DNA from: JAMLIN01 sp964476625
GTDB taxonomy: Bacteria; Pseudomonadota; Gammaproteobacteria; Burkholderiales; Burkholderiaceae_E
Direction of reading: 5' to 3'
Assembly: GCA_964476625.1 (NCBI GenBank)
Contig: CAYZBJ010000049.1
Location: 1 to 29,832 of the forward strand
Length of the DNA stretch: 29,832 bases
A model generated the notes under the pieces. That model saw only the letters and a list, made by a program, of their open reading frames with translations. It did no database searches and had not been told where the DNA came from. The translations under genes and the position numbers were made by a program. Shown here in pieces: positions 16,753 to 24,819 of the stretch (positions are counted from its first letter, which is position 1; each line of letters starts with the position of its first letter).

Positions 16753-17258
16753 GGTGAGGCGGTCGATTGTAGCGGAAGCGCCCCGAGCAGGCCGCCCCAC
16801 CACGCGTCGGGGACCTGCAGCAGCAAGGTCGTGGTGACTATATAGCGCAGCCCCTTGCCAAGCGCCATCCAGCCGACGCACTGCCAGAACGGCAGCCGCA
16901 GCCAGCCGGCCAGCGCGCACAGCGGATCGCCGACCACCGGCAGCCAGGCGAAGACCAGGCCCGCCGGCCCGAGCCGCTCGAGCCAGCGCAGGTAGCGGGT
17001 GCCGCGCTCGGCCCGCAGCGCGCCCCGGGCGCCGCGGCCCAGCCAGTAGTCGAGCACGCCCCCCGCGGTGTTGCCGGCGGTGGCCACCGCGACCACCAGC
17101 CAGAAGTGCCCGGGATGGAGCCGGGCGTAGGCGAAGGTCGCCGGCTCGGAGCCCATCGGCAGCAGGGTGGCCGACACGAAGGCGAACAGGAACACCGCGC
17201 CGAGCCCGTTGCGCGGCAGCGCGAACCATTCGACCAGTCGCCACACGATTGATTCCAT
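16749..17258 (-). CDS. YqaA-type (DedA/SNARE-associated superfamily) inner-membrane protein
   Basis: A 169-residue membrane protein. It begins with a short amphipathic stretch, then FAFVSATLLPMGSEP (about 25-40), a GNTAGGVLDYWLGRG motif (about 62-76) and two further hydrophobic regions with a reentrant-like WLPVVGDPLCALAGWLRLPF. These are the hallmarks of YqaA proteins, relatives of DedA/VTT membrane proteins linked to membrane homeostasis and lipid flipping; the exact function of YqaA is not established. Its stop overlaps the start of the large dehydrogenase gene (ATGA), so both are probably translated together. It diverges from ilvA across an 86-base gap. Confidence 0.87.
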   Translation of the reverse strand: MESIVWRLVEWFALPRNGLGAVFLFAFVSATLLPMGSEPATFAYARLHPGHFWLVVAVATAGNTAGGVLDYWLGRGARGALRAERGTRYLRWLERLGPAGLVFAWLPVVGDPLCALAGWLRLPFWQCVGWMALGKGLRYIVTTTLLLQVPDAWWGGLLGALPLQSTASP

Positions 17259-17301
17259 CGCGCCCGAGTGTACGGTGCCCGCGCCGACGGAAAGTGGGCG
17301 G

Positions 17302-17335
17302 CGCCGCGCCAGGCGCGGCGGGCGAACGATAGAAT
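17302..17335 (+). promoter_or_regulatory. ilvA upstream region: GC palindrome and TAGAAT -10 candidate
   Basis: A perfect dyad CGCCGCGCC-A-GGCGCGGCG occupies 17302-17320, and TAGAAT (17330-17335, five of six matches to TATAAT) lies only nine bases before the ilvA ATG. No good -35 was found 16-18 bases upstream; the palindrome covers that place, so an activator or repressor could bind there. No Shine-Dalgarno sequence precedes ilvA, so transcription from this box would give a nearly leaderless mRNA. GC-rich dyads arise by chance at this base composition. Confidence 0.4.
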
Positions 17336-17344
17336 GAATCGATC

Positions 17345-18865
17345 ATGCACACCCACTACCTGAAGAAGGTCCTCACCGCACGGGTCTACGACGTCGCGGT
17401 GGAGGCGCCGCTCGAGCCTGCCCGCGTCCTTTCGACCCGCCTCGGCAACCGGATCCTGTTCAAGCGCGAGGATCTCCAGCCGGTCTTCTCGTTCAAGCTG
17501 CGCGGGGCCTACAACAAGATGGCCAGCCTCGGCCGGGAAGAACTCGCGCGCGGCGTGATCACCGCATCGGCGGGCAACCACGCCCAGGGGGTGGCGCTGG
17601 CGGCCCGCACCCTCGGCTGCCGGGCGGTCATCGTGATGCCGGTGACCACGCCCCAACTCAAGGTCGACGCGGTCGCCTCGCATGGCGCCGAGATCGTCCT
17701 GCACGGCGAGTCCTACAGCGACGCATCGCTGCACTCGCAGGAACTCCAGGCGCGCGAGGGCCTCAGCTACGTCCACGCCTTCGACGATCCCGATGTGATC
17801 GCCGGCCAGGGCACGATCGGCATGGAGATCCTGCGCCAGCACCAGGGGCCGATCGACGTGATATTCGTCCCCATCGGCGGCGGCGGCCTGGTCGCCGGGA
17901 TCGCCGCCTACGTCAAGCAGATCAAGCCCGAAACCCGGGTCATCGGCGTCCAGACGGTCGACTCCGACGCCATGGCGCGCTCGGTCAAGGCGGGCCGGCG
18001 GATCGAATTGCACGACGTCGGCCTGTTCTCCGACGGCACCGCCGTCAAGAAGGTGGGCGCCGAGACCTTCCGGCTGGTGCGCCACTTCGTCGACGAGATC
18101 ATCACGGTCGACACCGACGCGGTCTGCGCCGCGATCAAGGACGTGTTCACCGACACCCGCTCGATCCCCGAGGCCGCCGGCGCGCTGTCGATCGCCGGCG
18201 CGAAGGCCTATATCGCTCGCGAAGGCATCCGGGACCAGACCCTGGTGGCGATCGTGAGCGGCGCGAACATGCAGTTCGACCGACTGCGCTTCGTTTCCGA
18301 ACGCGCCGAGATCGGCGAACAGCGCGAAGCGGTGTTCGCGGTCACGATCCCCGAGGAGCGCGGCAGCTTCCGACACTTCTGCGAGCTGCTCGGCTCGCGC
18401 AACATCACCGAGTTCAACTACCGGATCGCCGACGCCGCCGATGCCCACCTCTTCGTGGGCATCCAGATCGCCGCACGCGACGAAGCGGCCCGGATCGCCG
18501 GCAGCTTCGAGCAGGCCGGCTTCGGGGTGATCGACCTCACCGACGACGAAATGGCCAAGAGCCACCTGCGCCACCTCGTCGGCGGGCGCTCGCCGCTGGC
18601 GCAGGACGAGCGGGTGTTCCGCTTCGAGTTCCCCGAGCGCCCAGGCGCGCTGATGCGCTTTCTCGAGCGGATGCGCCCGGAGTGGAACATCTCGCTGTTC
18701 CACTACCGCAATCACGGCGACGACTCCGGCCGGGTCCTGGTCGGCATGCAGGTGCCGCGCAACAACCGGGCGGCGCTGCGCGAGTTCCTCGACACCATGG
18801 GCTATCGCTACTGGGACGAGAGCGACCATCCGGCCTACCAACTGTTCCTCGGCCGGAATTCCTGA
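17345..18865 (+). CDS. ilvA: Threonine ammonia-lyase, biosynthetic (threonine deaminase)
   Basis: A 506-residue PLP enzyme that converts threonine to 2-oxobutanoate and ammonia, the first committed step of isoleucine synthesis. The PLP lysine is Lys51 in FSFKLRGAYN; ASAGNHAQGVA and IPIGGGGLVAGIA (phosphate-binding glycine loop) follow. The length and two C-terminal ACT-like regulatory repeats (about 325-410 and 420-500, with EERGSFRHFCELLG and FPERPGALMRFLERM) mark the long, allosterically regulated biosynthetic form, normally inhibited by isoleucine. The ATG at 17345 matches the family N-terminus (HYLKKVLTARVYDVA). The sensor-stub gene starts six bases after the stop and is probably co-transcribed. 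Confidence 0.97.
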   Translation: MHTHYLKKVLTARVYDVAVEAPLEPARVLSTRLGNRILFKREDLQPVFSFKLRGAYNKMASLGREELARGVITASAGNHAQGVALAARTLGCRAVIVMPVTTPQLKVDAVASHGAEIVLHGESYSDASLHSQELQAREGLSYVHAFDDPDVIAGQGTIGMEILRQHQGPIDVIFVPIGGGGLVAGIAAYVKQIKPETRVIGVQTVDSDAMARSVKAGRRIELHDVGLFSDGTAVKKVGAETFRLVRHFVDEIITVDTDAVCAAIKDVFTDTRSIPEAAGALSIAGAKAYIAREGIRDQTLVAIVSGANMQFDRLRFVSERAEIGEQREAVFAVTIPEERGSFRHFCELLGSRNITEFNYRIADAADAHLFVGIQIAARDEAARIAGSFEQAGFGVIDLTDDEMAKSHLRHLVGGRSPLAQDERVFRFEFPERPGALMRFLERMRPEWNISLFHYRNHGDDSGRVLVGMQVPRNNRAALREFLDTMGYRYWDESDHPAYQLFLGRNS

Positions 18866-18871
18866 ATCGCG

Positions 18872-20050
18872 ATGCCGCCCGATCCCCGCCCCAGGCCGCG
18901 CAACCCGGTGCTGCGCGACTGGCTCGTGCTCGGGTTGGCGCTGGCGGCGCTTGCGATCGTGCTCGGCGCCGGGCCCGCCGGCACGGTGGGCGGCCAGCTG
19001 CCCCATGTCGACGGCCTGCTTCTCGAGCTCGCCGCCGGGGGTGCGCCGGCAGCCCACGGAACCGGCGCCGGCGACCCCCTCGCGAATCGCGACCTGGTGC
19101 GCCTCGGCGCGCTGCCGGGGGCGCTCCTGAGCAGCATGGTCATCCTGGCAACGATGCTGGGCCTGTATCGGGTGCGACCGGGCGCGGCCGCCGCGGGGGT
19201 CATCACCCTGGCCATGCTCGCCTGCGTTGCGCTCGCGGCCGCCGGCATCGCCCTCGGCTCGCGATGGTGGCCGCCAGCCGGGACGATGGCGGCGCTCCTG
19301 CTGGCCGGCCCACTGTGGAACTGGCGCCGGCTCGCGGTCGCGACCCGGGCGCTGGCCGCCGATGCGGACTCCCTGCGCGACGCCCCCGACCTGGTGCCGC
19401 CGTCGATCCGGCGCCATCCCACCGAAGCCGTGGCCCGCGACCTCCAGCCCCTGCGCGATGCCTCGGCCCGGATCCGGGTGCTGCGCCGGCTGCTGCACGC
19501 CCTGATCGACAAGCTGCCGCATCCGGCGATCGTCACCAATGGCGTCGGCGAAGTCCTGCTCTCGAACCGGGTGGCGCGCACCGCCTTCGCCTCCATGCCG
19601 ATCGAGCAGCAATCGATCGCGCCCTGGATGCGGGTCGAGTTCGGCGACCAGGCCGGCCTCGAGCGGCTGCCGCCGGCCGACGGCCCCGGGCTGCACGGCA
19701 TCGAGGCGATCGACCGCAACGGCCGGCATTGGCTCGCCGACATCGACCATGCCCGCGAGTCCGCCCTGCCCCTCGTCTACCTGATCCAGTTCACCGACAT
19801 CACGCCGCTGCGGGCGGCCGAGAACGCACGCAGCGCGAGCCTCGCCGAGTTCGGCCAGGCCTTGCGCGAAGCGACCGCGCCGGTCCTCGAGGCGATCACC
19901 GCGGCACGGGCCCGCGGCAGCCTGCCGGACTGGGCCGATGCGATCGATTCGCATGCCCGGACGATCCTGACGATCGCCGAAGATGCAACAGGTTCGCAGG
20001 CGACGCCCGCAAGACGGGTCGTGCGCGCCACGACCACTCGGACCGAATAG
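18872..20050 (+). CDS. CHASE2-like transmembrane/PAS sensor protein lacking a kinase domain
   Basis: A 392-residue open frame. Residues 13-34 are one hydrophobic helix, then a short polar segment (about 35-75), then three membrane helices (about 78-101, 109-131, 135-153), ending in PLWNWRRL. A linker helix leads to a PAS domain (about 205-320; IDKLPHPAIVTNGVGEVLLS to LIQFTDITPLRAAENA) and a final helix. The three-helix block plus linker and PAS is the arrangement found in CHASE2 sensor kinases, but the periplasmic CHASE2 core is reduced to about 40 residues and there is no histidine-kinase, GGDEF or cyclase domain; the protein ends after the PAS. The frame is open and the codon use normal, so it appears expressed. 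It lies between ilvA (six-base gap) and the hemA promoter. Function unknown. Confidence 0.75.
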   Translation: MPPDPRPRPRNPVLRDWLVLGLALAALAIVLGAGPAGTVGGQLPHVDGLLLELAAGGAPAAHGTGAGDPLANRDLVRLGALPGALLSSMVILATMLGLYRVRPGAAAAGVITLAMLACVALAAAGIALGSRWWPPAGTMAALLLAGPLWNWRRLAVATRALAADADSLRDAPDLVPPSIRRHPTEAVARDLQPLRDASARIRVLRRLLHALIDKLPHPAIVTNGVGEVLLSNRVARTAFASMPIEQQSIAPWMRVEFGDQAGLERLPPADGPGLHGIEAIDRNGRHWLADIDHARESALPLVYLIQFTDITPLRAAENARSASLAEFGQALREATAPVLEAITAARARGSLPDWADAIDSHARTILTIAEDATGSQATPARRVVRATTTRTE

Positions 20051-20076
20051 ACCGCGCCCCTTTGCAGCGATACAAT
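20048..20076 (+). promoter_or_regulatory. Likely sigma-70 promoter for hemA
   Basis: TAGACC at 20048-20053 (four of six to TTGACA), a 17-base spacer and TACAAT at 20071-20076 (five of six to TATAAT) stand 20 bases before the hemA ATG. The -35 box begins with the TAG stop of the preceding sensor-stub gene. The predicted leader is about 12-15 bases with no Shine-Dalgarno sequence. Confidence 0.55.
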
Positions 20077-20096
20077 CTCTGCAAATTCAATCGCTT

Positions 20097-21389
20097 ATGC
20101 AGATCGTCACTTTAGGCCTGAATCACACGACGGCGCCGGTCGCCCTGCGCGAGAAGGTGGCGTTCACGGCCGACCTCGTCGGCGACGCACTGGGCGACCT
20201 CAGCCGCTCGGTGCGTTCGGTCGCGCCCGAAACGGCGATCCTCTCGACCTGCAACCGGACCGAGATCTACTGCGCGACCCGAGCGCCCGACGAACTGCGG
20301 CCGGCGCTGTCCGAGTGGCTCGCGAATCGGCAAGGGATGCCCGGCGCCGCGATCGAGAACCACCTCTACGCCCTGCCGGGCGACGCAGCGGTACGCCACG
20401 CGTTCCGGGTTGCGGCCGGCCTCGACTCGATGGTCCTGGGCGAGCCGCAGATCCTCGGCCAGATGAAGGAAGCCGCCCGCGTCGCCCAGCAGGCGGGCGC
20501 GATGGGCACGCATCTGCACCAGCTCTTCCAGCGCAGCTTCGCGGTCGCCAAGGAAGTCCGCTCGAGCACCGAGATCGGCGCCCATTCGGTATCGCTCGCC
20601 GCCGCCGCGGTCCGTCTCTCGAAGCGCATCTTCGAGGACCTGCGCGACTGCTCGGTGCTGTTCATCGGCGCCGGGGAGATGATCGAGCTCGCGGCCACCC
20701 ATTTCGCGGCCCAGCACCCGCGCGCGATCGCGATCGCGAACCGCAGCGTCGAACGCGGCGAGCGGCTCGCCGGCCGCTTCGGCGGGCGGAGCATCCCCCT
20801 GGCGGAGGTCTCCGACAGCCTGCACGAGTTCGACATCGTGGTGTCGTGCACCGCGAGCACCCTGCCCATCATCGGGCTCGGCATGGTCGAGCGGGCGACG
20901 AGCGCACGACGCCGCCGGCCGATGTTCATGGTCGACCTCGCGGTGCCGCGCGACATCGAACCCGAGGTCGGCCGGCTCGACGATGTCTTCCTCCATACCG
21001 TCGACGATCTCGGCCGGGTGGTCCGCTCCGGCATCGAGACCCGCCAGGCGGCGGTGTCCCAGGCCGAAGCCATCATCGAGACGCGGGTCGACGCCTTCAT
21101 GAAATGGCTCGCGGGCCGGCGGCTCGTGCCCGTCATCCGCGACATGCGCGCGCGCGCCGATTCGATCCGCGATGCCGAGCTCGAGCGGGCTCGCCGGCAG
21201 ATCGCGCGGGGCGAATCCCCCGAGCGGGTGCTCGAGATGCTCGCCAATGGCCTGGCCGCGAAGTTCCTGCACGGACCGGTGTCGCTGCTGCAAGGCTCGT
21301 CCGAGCAGCGCGACCGCCTGCTCCCGCTCGTCGATCGGCTGCTCCCTTCCCCTGGCGAAGCCGCCGGCGAAACGAAGCGCACTCGATGA
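20097..21389 (+). CDS. hemA: Glutamyl-tRNA reductase
   Basis: A 430-residue enzyme that reduces glutamyl-tRNA(Glu) to glutamate-1-semialdehyde with NADPH, the first step of C5-pathway tetrapyrrole synthesis. The N-terminus LGLNHTTAPVALREK and the catalytic Cys52 in STCNRTEIY are exact family features; GEPQILGQMKEA, the NADPH domain (FIGAGEMIELAATHF) and the C-terminal dimerisation helices are also present. I take the ATG at 20097, because the frame upstream runs through the previous gene and its promoter. The TGA overlaps the prfA ATG by four bases. hemA-prfA linkage is usual in proteobacteria. Confidence 0.97.
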   Translation: MQIVTLGLNHTTAPVALREKVAFTADLVGDALGDLSRSVRSVAPETAILSTCNRTEIYCATRAPDELRPALSEWLANRQGMPGAAIENHLYALPGDAAVRHAFRVAAGLDSMVLGEPQILGQMKEAARVAQQAGAMGTHLHQLFQRSFAVAKEVRSSTEIGAHSVSLAAAAVRLSKRIFEDLRDCSVLFIGAGEMIELAATHFAAQHPRAIAIANRSVERGERLAGRFGGRSIPLAEVSDSLHEFDIVVSCTASTLPIIGLGMVERATSARRRRPMFMVDLAVPRDIEPEVGRLDDVFLHTVDDLGRVVRSGIETRQAAVSQAEAIIETRVDAFMKWLAGRRLVPVIRDMRARADSIRDAELERARRQIARGESPERVLEMLANGLAAKFLHGPVSLLQGSSEQRDRLLPLVDRLLPSPGEAAGETKRTR

Positions 21390-22474
21390 ACCCCTCGATG
21401 CTGGCGCGGCTCGAGGATCTCGAGCAGCGACTGTCCGAGGTGAACCTGCAGCTCGCGGGCGAGGATGCCGCGCGCGACATGAACAACTTCCGGCGCCTCG
21501 CGCGCGAGCAGCGCGAGCTCGCCGAGGTGGTCGCGCATCTCGAGACCTGGCGCCAGGCCCTGCGCGACGCCGAGACCGCACGCCACATGCGCGAAGACCC
21601 GGCCATGCGCGAGTTCGCCGACGAGGAACTGGCCGATGCCGAGCGTCGCATCGACGCCGAGAACGTCGAGTTGCGACGCTTGCTGCTGCCGCGCGATCCG
21701 GACGACGATCGCAACGTCTTCCTCGAGATCCGGGCGGGCACCGGCGGCGACGAATCGGCGCTGTTCGCCGGCGACCTGCTGCGCATGTATTCGCGCTTCG
21801 CCGAGCGCCTGGGCTGGCGCGTCGAGCTGATCTCGGAGAACGCCTCCGACCTCGGCGGCTACCGGGAGGTCATCGCCCGGATCGCAGGCGACGGCGTCTT
21901 CGCCCGGCTCAAGTTCGAATCCGGCGGCCACCGGGTCCAGCGAGTACCCGAGACCGAGGCCCAGGGCCGGATCCACACCTCGGCCTGCACGGTCGCGGTG
22001 CTGGCCGAACCCGACGAAGCGACCGAACTGCGCATAGACCCGGAAGAGCTGCGCATCGACGTGTTCCGGGCCTCGGGCGCCGGTGGCCAGCACGTCAACA
22101 AGACCGAATCCGCGGTGCGGATCACCCACCTGCCGAGCGGGATCGTCGTCGAATGCCAGGATGACCGCTCCCAGCATCGCAACCGCGAACGCGCCATGGC
22201 GGTGCTCGCGGCGCGGCTCAAGGACATGCGCGCCCGGGAAGAACAGGCTCGCGAAGCCGCGCACCGACGCTCGCTGATCGGATCGGGCGATCGTTCCGAG
22301 CGGATCCGGACCTACAACTTCCCGCAAGGCCGGGTCACCGACCACCGGATCAACCTCACCTTGTACAAGATCGAGCGCATCATGGATGGTGAGCTCGACG
22401 AGGTGATCGACGCACTGCAGTCGGCGCACCAGTCCGAGCAGCTCGCCGAACTCGCCGATGGCGCATCGGCATGA
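21386..22474 (+). CDS. prfA: Peptide chain release factor 1
   Basis: A 362-residue class I release factor reading UAG and UAA. The codon-recognition tripeptide is Pro188-Glu189-Thr190 (PET, where E. coli has PAT), matching E. coli numbering exactly, and the GGQ catalytic motif is Gly233-Gly234-Gln235 in GAGGQHVNKTES. The PxT form identifies RF1 rather than RF2 (SPF). The C-terminal RIRTYNFPQGRVTDHRI segment is also typical. The ATG overlaps the hemA stop, so translation is probably coupled. Its glutamine is the methylation target of PrmC, encoded two genes downstream. Confidence 0.98.
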   Translation: MNPSMLARLEDLEQRLSEVNLQLAGEDAARDMNNFRRLAREQRELAEVVAHLETWRQALRDAETARHMREDPAMREFADEELADAERRIDAENVELRRLLLPRDPDDDRNVFLEIRAGTGGDESALFAGDLLRMYSRFAERLGWRVELISENASDLGGYREVIARIAGDGVFARLKFESGGHRVQRVPETEAQGRIHTSACTVAVLAEPDEATELRIDPEELRIDVFRASGAGGQHVNKTESAVRITHLPSGIVVECQDDRSQHRNRERAMAVLAARLKDMRAREEQAREAAHRRSLIGSGDRSERIRTYNFPQGRVTDHRINLTLYKIERIMDGELDEVIDALQSAHQSEQLAELADGASA

Positions 22475-22493
22475 CCCTCCCGACGATCGACCG

Positions 22494-23573
22494 ATGACCA
22501 CTCCGCTCAATCCGCTGCTCTCGCGCGATCTCGACCGGCTCACGCCCTATACCCCGGGCGAGCAGCCCGGGATCGCCGACCTGCTCAAGCTCAACACCAA
22601 CGAGAATCCCTACGGGCCGTCGCCCGCGGTGCTCGAGGCGATCCGGCGGGCCGCCGACGATTCGTTGCGCCTCTATCCCGATCCGGGCTCGAGCCGGCTG
22701 CGCGAGGCGATCGCGCGGCGCCATGGCGTCGAGCCGACGATGGTATTCATCGGCAACGGTTCCGACGAGATCCTCGCCCATGCGTTCCGCGCCTTCTTCG
22801 TGCAGGATCGCCCGCTCCTGCACCCGGACATCAGCTACAGCTTCTATCCGGTCTACTGCGCGCTGTTCGGCATCGCGTCGGTGCGCATCCCGCTGGCCGA
22901 CGATTTCGGCATCCGCCTGGCCGACTACGAACGCGAGAACGGCGGCATCGCCTTCGCCAATCCCAATGCGCCGACCGGCATCGCGCTGCCCGCTGCACAG
23001 GTCGAGGCGCTCCTGCGACGCAACCGCGACTCGGTGGTGCTCGTCGACGAAGCCTATGTCGACTTCGGCGGCGAGACCGCCGTCGGCCTGGTCCGCCAGC
23101 ACCCCAACCTGCTGGTGGTCCAGACCCTGTCGAAATCCCGGTCGCTGGCCGGCCTGCGGGTCGGCTTCGCCATCGGCGATCCGGGGCTCGTGACCGCGCT
23201 CGAGACGATCAAGAGCAGCTTCAACTCCTACCCGATCGATCGCCTCGCGCAAGCCGCCGCAGTCGCGGCGATCGAGGATGGAGCCTGGTTCGACGACACC
23301 CGCCAGCGGGTGGTCGCGGCGCGCGAAACGCTCGCGGCCGGGCTGCGCACGCTCGATTTCGAGGTCCTGCCGTCGGCCACGAACTTCCTCTTCGCCCGCC
23401 ATCGAACGGTACCCGGCCGGACGCTGTTCGACGCCCTGCGCCGCGAGGGCATCCTGGTGCGGCGCTTCGATGCGCCGCGCATCGACCAGTTCCTGCGTAT
23501 CTCGATCGGCACCCCGGCGCAATGCGAGCGGCTGCGCGATACGCTCGCCAGGCTCCTTGCCCGGGCCGGCTGA
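22494..23573 (+). CDS. hisC: Histidinol-phosphate aminotransferase
   Basis: A 359-residue class I/II PLP aminotransferase acting in histidine synthesis (imidazole acetol phosphate to histidinol phosphate). Features: LKLNTNENPYGPSP near the N-terminus, FIGNGSDEIL, ANPNAPTGIALP, VLVDEAYVDFGG, the PLP lysine Lys214 in TLSKSRSLAGLRVG, and the Arg in FLRISIGTP that binds the substrate phosphate or carboxylate. The ATG at 22494 lies 19 bases after prfA with no ribosome site. HisC-type enzymes can also act on aromatic amino acids, so a paralogue role is possible. Its place between prfA and prmC is not the usual order. Confidence 0.93.
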   Translation: MTTPLNPLLSRDLDRLTPYTPGEQPGIADLLKLNTNENPYGPSPAVLEAIRRAADDSLRLYPDPGSSRLREAIARRHGVEPTMVFIGNGSDEILAHAFRAFFVQDRPLLHPDISYSFYPVYCALFGIASVRIPLADDFGIRLADYERENGGIAFANPNAPTGIALPAAQVEALLRRNRDSVVLVDEAYVDFGGETAVGLVRQHPNLLVVQTLSKSRSLAGLRVGFAIGDPGLVTALETIKSSFNSYPIDRLAQAAAVAAIEDGAWFDDTRQRVVAARETLAAGLRTLDFEVLPSATNFLFARHRTVPGRTLFDALRREGILVRRFDAPRIDQFLRISIGTPAQCERLRDTLARLLARAG

Positions 23574-24350
23574 GCACCGGCATCGGCCGGTCGACTGCGC
23601 CGACGCCCTGCTCGTCGCCAGCGGGCTGCCGCGAATCGAGGCCCGCGCCCTGCTCGAATCGGCCAGCGGCCGCGACCGCGCCTGGTTGATCGGCCATGGC
23701 GACGAAGCGTTGCCTGGTGCTGCGGTCGAGCGTTTCCGGCAACTGGTGGCCGGGCGCCGCGCGGGCCGGCCACTGGCCTACCTGCTCGGCGAGCGGGAGT
23801 TCCGCGGCCGCATGTTCCAGGTCGACGAATCGGTCCTGATTCCACGCCCCGAAACGGAGGGGCTGGTCGACTGGGCGCTCGAATTGCCGGGCCCCCGGGT
23901 AGCCGACCTCGGCACCGGCAGCGGCGCGATCGCAATCAGCCNNNNNNNNNNCGCGCCAATGCGAAGCGGCTCGGCGCGGGGCCGATCGACTGGCGTGCCG
24001 GGGACTGGTGGGCGGCGTTGCCGGCCGGTTCGCAGTATGATCTGGTGGTATCGAACCCGCCCTATATCGCGGCCGGCGACGGGCATCTGGCATGCGGCGA
24101 CCTGCCCCACGAGCCGGCCATGGCACTGGTCTCGGGCGTGGCCGGGCTCGACGCGATCGGGACGATCATCGCCGGCGCCTCGCGGTGGCTGGCGCCGGGC
24201 GGGTGGCTGCTGCTCGAGCATGGTCATGACCAGGCGAGCGCGGTGGCCGAACGGATGCGAGCCGCGGGGCTGGCCGAGGTCACTGGCCGCCGCGATCTCG
24301 CCGGGCTGCAACGGCTTTGTGGTGGTCGCCGACCCGACCACCGTGCATGA
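23557..24350 (+). CDS. prmC: Release-factor glutamine N5-methyltransferase PrmC (interrupted by an assembly gap)
   Basis: PrmC methylates the GGQ glutamine of RF1 and RF2 using SAM. Before the gap: ADALLVASGLPRIEARALLE, RAWLIGHGDE, AYLLGEREFRGRMFQVDE, IPRPETEGLVDWAL and motif I VADLGTGSGAIAIS. After it: RANAKRLGAGPIDWRAGDWW, VVSNPPYIAAGDGHL (catalytic NPPY) and RWLAPGGWLLLEHG. The two halves are in different frames only because the ten-N run (23942-23951) does not hold the true length; for an intact gene the missing stretch must be 2 modulo 3, and comparison with the family suggests roughly 65-75 bases. No ATG suits the N-terminus; TTG at 23557, inside the hisC end, is the best candidate start, but it is uncertain. 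Confidence 0.85.
23942..23951. other. Assembly gap (10 N) inside prmC
   Basis: Ten N bases. The flanks fit the PrmC family with about 22-25 residues missing between AIAIS and RANAKRLG, so the N count is a placeholder, not the real distance. Confidence 0.95.
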
Positions 24351-24399
24351 TGCACCGCCGCCCCGAAGGCAGCGGTGCGCTTACCCAGGAAGCATGGCA

Positions 24400-24717
24400 A
24401 TGGACGCGAAGGAATTCATCAGCAAGACCGTCTCCGACAACCCGGTCGTGCTCTTCATGAAGGGCGACGCCAACTTTCCGCAATGCGGCTTCTCCGGCCG
24501 GGCGGTCCAGATCCTCAAGGCCTGTGGCGTCGAGGACATCGTCACCGTCGACGTGCTGGCCGACGACGAAGTGCGCCAGGGCATCAAGGACTTCTCCAAC
24601 TGGCCGACCATCCCGCAGTTGTTCGTCGGCGGCGAGTTCGTCGGCGGTTCGGACATCCTCTACGAGATGTACCAGTCGGGCGAACTGCAGGGCATGCTCG
24701 AACCATACAAGGCCTAG
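24400..24717 (+). CDS. grxD: Monothiol glutaredoxin Grx4 family
   Basis: A 105-residue monothiol glutaredoxin. The active site is CGFS (Cys29) in NFPQCGFSGRAVQIL, with the glutathione-binding WPTIPQLFVGGEFVGGSDI downstream. Such proteins bind a glutathione-coordinated 2Fe-2S cluster, often with BolA, and act in Fe-S trafficking rather than general disulfide reduction. Two ATGs are close: 24394 (MAMDAKEF) and 24400 (MDAKEF). AGGAAG at 24387-24392 is one base from the first and seven from the second, so I choose 24400. It follows prmC by 49 bases and is followed by a strong hairpin. Confidence 0.95.
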   Translation: MDAKEFISKTVSDNPVVLFMKGDANFPQCGFSGRAVQILKACGVEDIVTVDVLADDEVRQGIKDFSNWPTIPQLFVGGEFVGGSDILYEMYQSGELQGMLEPYKA

Positions 24718-24723
24718 GAACAT

Positions 24724-24755
24724 GTGAACGGACCGGATGCGTCCGGTCCATTCAC
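24724..24755 (+). terminator. Hairpin terminator candidate after grxD
   Basis: GTGAACGGACCGGA (24724-24737) pairs with TCCGGTCCATTCAC (24742-24755) around a TGCG loop: a 14-pair stem with a single C-A mismatch, starting six bases after the grxD stop. There is no T-run after it, so it may work with Rho or act as an mRNA 3'-end stabiliser. It marks the likely end of the hemA-prfA-hisC-prmC-grxD unit. Confidence 0.6.
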
Positions 24756-24807
24756 GGGTTCCGACCCGCTCACCGATTTTCGCCCACGGCCCCGGTCGCG
24801 GCACCGC

Positions 24808-24813
24808 TACAAT
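24808..24813 (+). promoter_or_regulatory. TACAAT -10 box of ubiX, possibly giving a leaderless mRNA
   Basis: TACAAT (five of six to TATAAT) ends six bases before the ubiX ATG (24820). Transcription normally starts five to eight bases after the -10, i.e. at or beside the A of the ATG. No clear -35 is seen at 16-18 bases upstream, and there is no usable Shine-Dalgarno sequence. Confidence 0.45.
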
Positions 24814-24819
24814 CGGGGC

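Noticed and set aside
16753..17352. Extension of the large FAD/Fe-S dehydrogenase to 1533 residues
   Set aside because: The extra region overlaps the YqaA-type gene and the ilvA promoter; the internal ATG at 16752 overlaps the YqaA stop in the usual ATGA manner.
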